DNA of 64,000 nucleotides, from the NCBI GenBank assembly GCA_000827265.1, contig KN834797.1:160170-224169 (forward strand), in the 5' to 3' direction. Of this stretch, positions 59,831-64,000 are shown in pieces; positions within the stretch are counted from its first letter, which is position 1, and every line of letters starts with the position of its first letter. The notes beneath the pieces are model-generated. The model was not told the origin of the DNA. It was given only the letters and a program-made list of their open reading frames with translations, and made no database searches. Origin of the DNA: Collybiopsis luxurians FD-317 M1 (taxonomy: Eukaryota; Basidiomycota; Agaricomycetes; Agaricales; Omphalotaceae). Both the position numbers and the translations under genes were made by a program.

Positions 59831-61290
59831 GCTTGGAAAACACGTGGGCTAGACGATGTCACCAGTGAGGCTGTAGATTGAGGGATAGGTACGGACGGTG
59901 TAGCTAATGGATGGTTCCGATACAAACTGCTCAAACCAGAATTTGGGTATCTCGAGTCAGTTTGACTGAACCGAGACTGACGTCGGGTGGGTACTACCCA
60001 GGAGGAGGATGTGAGTATATATGTAACAATGTATTAGTGTATGGTATTACGCTATTTTTGCTCAGGTCCGGATGAGAAAAAGTCGAAGTACTAAGAATAT
60101 TGATCGTTTTGCTTCTCGCGCTTGAATATTCCTTTCCGAGCTTTTCACCACTCACCACTCACCTACCTGTATGACACCAGCTATGCTACGCATAATAACA
60201 TTTCATTTGTTCACATTCCACTCATCTCCTTCAATGACCGCCAGTGAGCATGTCCGCACAAAAAGAGTGGGTTATTCAACGATACGCCTGAATGGCATAA
60301 TTTGTGGTTGGAGTTGGTTTGAAAATTCTCGTAGGCAGATTCTGTCGCAGCGGCAAAAACAAATGACTTTCTGATCCATCAAGAGCACGGCTCCACATAA
60401 CCTTTTCTTTGGCTTTACTTTTGATACTTTTGATTGATCACCATTGCCTCCAGTTCATCCATGAGATTCTGCACAAGAAAGATTCTTTAAACTTTCTGTT
60501 CTGAGTATCCCTGTCGCCTTATGATCTCAGTGGAGTTCTAGGCACATTGCACAGCTCACACTAGTCTCTTCACTTACATCCTTCGTCCGTACCTCTCTTT
60601 CTCCATACCCATGTTGAGCTCCCTTTGAACATACATTTATCTAGAATTTAGAAAGCCAACTTGTACTGTCATCTCTATATATGTCCCGATATCTTAGCAT
60701 TCTAGCATTGAGTGTATTTATTGTGCCCTCACCCTTTTATTTTGTGTATGTATCCAGTGGACACTGAGGCACTGTTACAAAATGATGGGGCAGTTGGGTG
60801 CCAAAAAGAGGCTGGGAACTGTTTTAGAGGAGCATGGCAGGTGTGAAGATGGGGAGATAGGCTTCATAATGCTGCAAGCATGGACAGTAAGAGTATACAG
60901 AGATCGGTAACAGAATACAGCAACAAGTATCTTAATCCTGACCAATGGACTGGGACGGAGAATGACTGAAGTCGACAGCAAAAGTTTGAAGAGAAAAGAC
61001 TCCAAATTGCATTCCCGGTCCGGTATAGTAATGTGTGCCTAAAGACATTCTACATGCGACAATAAAGAAGTGCAATTCATAGCGAGACTTTTTCAGCCAG
61101 CATTGTACTCTTTAGGAGCCTCGTTCCAATATCAAGTGCCAAAGCAGCTGGGATAGACATCAGAACTGGTCTGCGCTGATAGCGGTAAATACCAGAAAGG
61201 AAGACGGTGAGAGGCAATGCGCGAGATTATCGGCATTACCAGTGCCGGGTACAAATACACATAAGCAGCTCAACCCACAAGGTCTATTGC

Positions 61291-61340
61291 ATCACATGTC
61301 CTGTTCACTGATTAGCAACGACCATCATCTACCACTCATC
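61291..61340 (+). promoter_or_regulatory. Conserved proximal 5' region of NLR D
   Basis: ATCACATGTC at 61291-61300, 50 nt before the ATG, and GACCATCATCTACC shortly before the ATG, as in NLR A and C. Confidence 0.45.
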
Positions 61341-64000
61341 ATGGAAAGACATCGTGTAGCCGAAGGCAATGCTCATTGCAAGTGGCCGATTTAGTGTTAA
61401 TTCTGTTCTTCTAACTCAGGATTGCAGGGCCAGATCCTTCTCAAGTATCGGTGCTAGCCGGGGCCTCCAATTTCATAATACAGAGATCAGATTTCTACGC
61501 TGCAGGAGGGGATATTCGTCATGAGGTTCATCAACATTTTGGTATGACACAAATCAATTTATGATGGGCAAAAATGACAATCTAGTGAAAACAGGAAAAG
61601 ATCATATTGACCTTCTCAAGGAAAAGCTCAATCCGATCACCAATCCAGTCAAAAAACAGACCAGTTGCATGGAAGGAACCCGTGTTGCAATTCTCCGGGA
61701 TATCCAGCAATGGGTTCTCAAGCCAGGCAGTCATGTGGCTTGGATTCATGGTTTAGCTGGAAGCGGAAAGAGTGCAATTGCAGTTACACTTGCTGAAAAA
61801 CTCCGAGAAATGAATGACAAAGTTACCTTGGCACTGACATTTCATTGTGTAAAGGGTCAAGAGACAAGCAATATTTCCATTCTGGTGCCTACCATTGGCT
61901 ACCATTTAGCAAAGATATATCCAGAATATGCGCGAGATCTACTGGATATACTTAAGAAGGATGTTTCTCTGCATATAGACAGTGTCCCATTGAAGGAGCA
62001 GTTGTCTATCTTGTGTAAACCATTATACACCATCAGTGCATCAAAGCCCACTATTATTATCATTGATGGACTGGATGAATGGGGAAAACCAATGGAGCAG
62101 TTTATGCTTTTGGAGCATTTGCAGTCTCATTTGATCAGAATTCCATGGCTTCGAGTAGTAGTAACAAGCCGCCTTAATGCTGAAATTCAAAGGGCAATGG
62201 TCAACAAGGAGCTTGTGCAGGATTTTGACTTGACCAATGATTATACTGCTTATCAAGATATTGAGACATTTTTTAAGAACAGATGTGCTCATCTGGATGA
62301 GCAAGAAATTTTACAAAGTCATATGATTGATCTAGAAGCTAGGGCAGATGGTCTTTTCATCTGGGCTAATACAGTCATGGAATTTATTGGCTCAGGAATA
62401 GATGTGTTGGGAAATATTCAAGTTGTGCTGCAGTCAAGGAAGCCTAACACCACTATTGAGCATCCTCATGTTAACCTGTATAGTTTATACAAGGAGGTTC
62501 TAAAACAAAACTTTACTAATCAACAAGAACAGCAGCAATTTAGATTAGTTGTAGGCTCAATAGTGGCAGGTTATGAACCTTTTACAATTAACACTTTGGT
62601 AAAAATGCTCAGTCTGAATTCTAATGTGACCCAGCATCTGGTTAACAGGGTAATAGATGCACTAAGAGCAGTATTATCTGTGCATGATGGGAACATATAT
62701 TATCATTTGTCATTACCAGAATTCTTATCTTCTGAGGAATGCCCAAAAGAGTTTAAGGTTCAAGGAAATTACAATCACCAGATTATGGCAAACATTTGCA
62801 TGCAGGTTCTTTCCAAAGAGCTTAAGTTCAATATTTGTCTCCTGGAAACATCTTCATCTCTGAATTGTGACATACAGGATCTACAACACAGGATTGATCA
62901 GAGGATTTCAAGTCAGCTGCAGTACAGTGCACGATGGTGGGCACACCATGTAGACAATGTTGAAGCAATAGATGATGTGATGAAGGGGGTAAGATACATT
63001 ACATGCAGTTGTAAAATAATATTTTGGTTGGAGTGTTTAAGTTTGATGGGGAACATCGATGGGATAAGGGTTAGTACAAGGATAATCAGAAAATGGGCTC
63101 AGAAGATAAAGGTAAGAATTATTTCTCAGTGGGCAATGAGTGGTGATTTATACTGGTGATAATAAACAGGACTATGAAACTCTGGAGGTAATGCAGGAGT
63201 TGGAGCAGTTTGTTAGGGTATTCTCTGGTCCATTGCAAGCAAGTACACCACACCTTTATGTATCAGGATGTGCACTTGTACCTTCAGAATCTGCACTGCA
63301 AGAACACAAAATCATGCATCCTAAGCAGATTATAAAGGTCACAAGAAGTGGTCATGGTCTGAAATGGGAGAGAATGTTGCATATAATGAATAATGAACAG
63401 GCAGTAACATTTGTAGCATACTCACCTGATGGTCAATATGTGGTGTCAGGCTCTGAGGATAGTACAGTAAGAATTTGGAATGCTCAAACAGGTCAGCAGG
63501 TTGGGGAGCCACTTAAAGGCCACACTTCTGCAATTAAGTCAGTGGCATATTCACTTGGTGGTCAATATGTGGTGTCCGGCTCTGATGATGAGACAGTAAG
63601 AATTTGGAATGCTCAAACAGGTCTGCAGGTTGGGGAGCCACTCAAAGGCCACACTGGTGTTGTTACCTCAGTGGCATATTCACCTGATGGTCAATATGTG
63701 GTGTCTGGCTCCTTTGATGACACAGTAAGAATTTGGAATGCTCAAACAGGTCTGCAGGTTGGGGAGCCACTCAAAGGCCACACTGATGAGGTTAACTCAG
63801 TGGCATATTCACCTGATGGTCAATATGTGGTGTCTGGCTCTTTTGATAACACAGTAAGAATTTGGAATGCTCAAACAGGTCTGCAGGTTGGGGAGCCACT
63901 CAAAGGCCACACTGATTATGTTGCCTCAGTGGCATATTCACCTGATGGTCAATATGTGGTGTCTGGCTCTTGGGATCAGACAGTAAGAATTTGGAATGCT
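61341..64000 (+). CDS. NLR D: NACHT-WD40 STAND receptor, runs off the right edge
   Basis: Exons 61341-61377, 61428-61541, 61595-63111 and 63170 to beyond 64000 (introns 50, 53, 58 nt; the first has a GC donor). 833 residues are visible, without a stop. The exon 2 motif reads FYAAGGDIRHEV. NACHT: Walker A GLAGSGKSA, Walker B TIIIIDGLDEW, sensor VTSRL. The linker ASTPHLYVSGCALVP is followed by four complete WD40 repeats and a fifth cut by the edge, nearly identical to one another. The 5' two thirds are very close to NLR C, while the end of exon 3, intron 3 and the start of exon 4 are very close to NLR B, making D a mosaic. No damage is visible. Confidence 0.88.

Larger units (their letters stand above)
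54650..61290 (+). repeat. Relic block III, diverged copy of block II
   Basis: Colinear with 34365-41946 (landmark pairs are given there), at an offset of about 20.3 kb at the left end and 19.3 kb at the right end because of indels. Frames are broken here too. The block ends directly before NLR D, so block plus NLR forms the duplicated unit. Confidence 0.8.

Overview
The window looks like a draft contig from a mushroom-forming basidiomycete (Agaricomycetes). This rests on short GT-AG introns of about 47-75 nt, repeated genes of the fungal NACHT-WD40 (NLR-like, STAND) family with the linker and C-terminal tail usual for that family in Agaricomycetes, and a run of Ns inside a repeat array. No tRNA, rRNA, CRISPR array or complete autonomous transposon was recognised.

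Layout. 1-12 kb: a possible gene running off the left edge (minus), a CACTA-type foldback MITE (777-1350), a small secreted cysteine-rich protein gene with a damaged signal peptide, a DUF3237-like secreted protein gene, an intact four-helix membrane-protein gene (6042-6854, minus), then a block of decayed low-complexity gene relics ('block I'). 12.7-25.4 kb: NLR A (12802-17105), a smaller relic block, and NLR B (20895-25357, with an assembly gap in its WD40 array). 25.4-34.3 kb: a CpG-poor graveyard with a decayed minus-strand gene, a relic gene copy, and three NLR fragments, two of them in opposite orientation. 34.4-46.3 kb: relic block II and intact NLR C (41997-46255). 46.3-54 kb: NLR pseudogene E, which runs in frame into a methyltransferase fragment, and an aldehyde dehydrogenase pseudogene. 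54.65-64 kb: a diverged second copy of block II followed by NLR D, which continues past the right edge.

Each NLR has the same four-exon plan: a tiny first exon, a second exon with a conserved G/N/H-rich motif, a NACHT exon, and one long exon with a linker, 14-16 near-identical 43-residue WD40 repeats and a C-terminal tail. There is no large N-terminal effector domain. The repeats differ mainly at a few fixed positions, the pattern known from fungal allorecognition (HET-D/E type) receptors. 5' ends, NACHT exons and WD40 arrays are shuffled between copies (D is a C/B mosaic, E a B/A mosaic), and the locus shows tandem duplication, pseudogenes and fragments. It is best read as a fast-evolving cluster of recognition receptors under birth-and-death evolution. 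Their cellular role (self/non-self or defence) is inferred from the family, not shown by the sequence.
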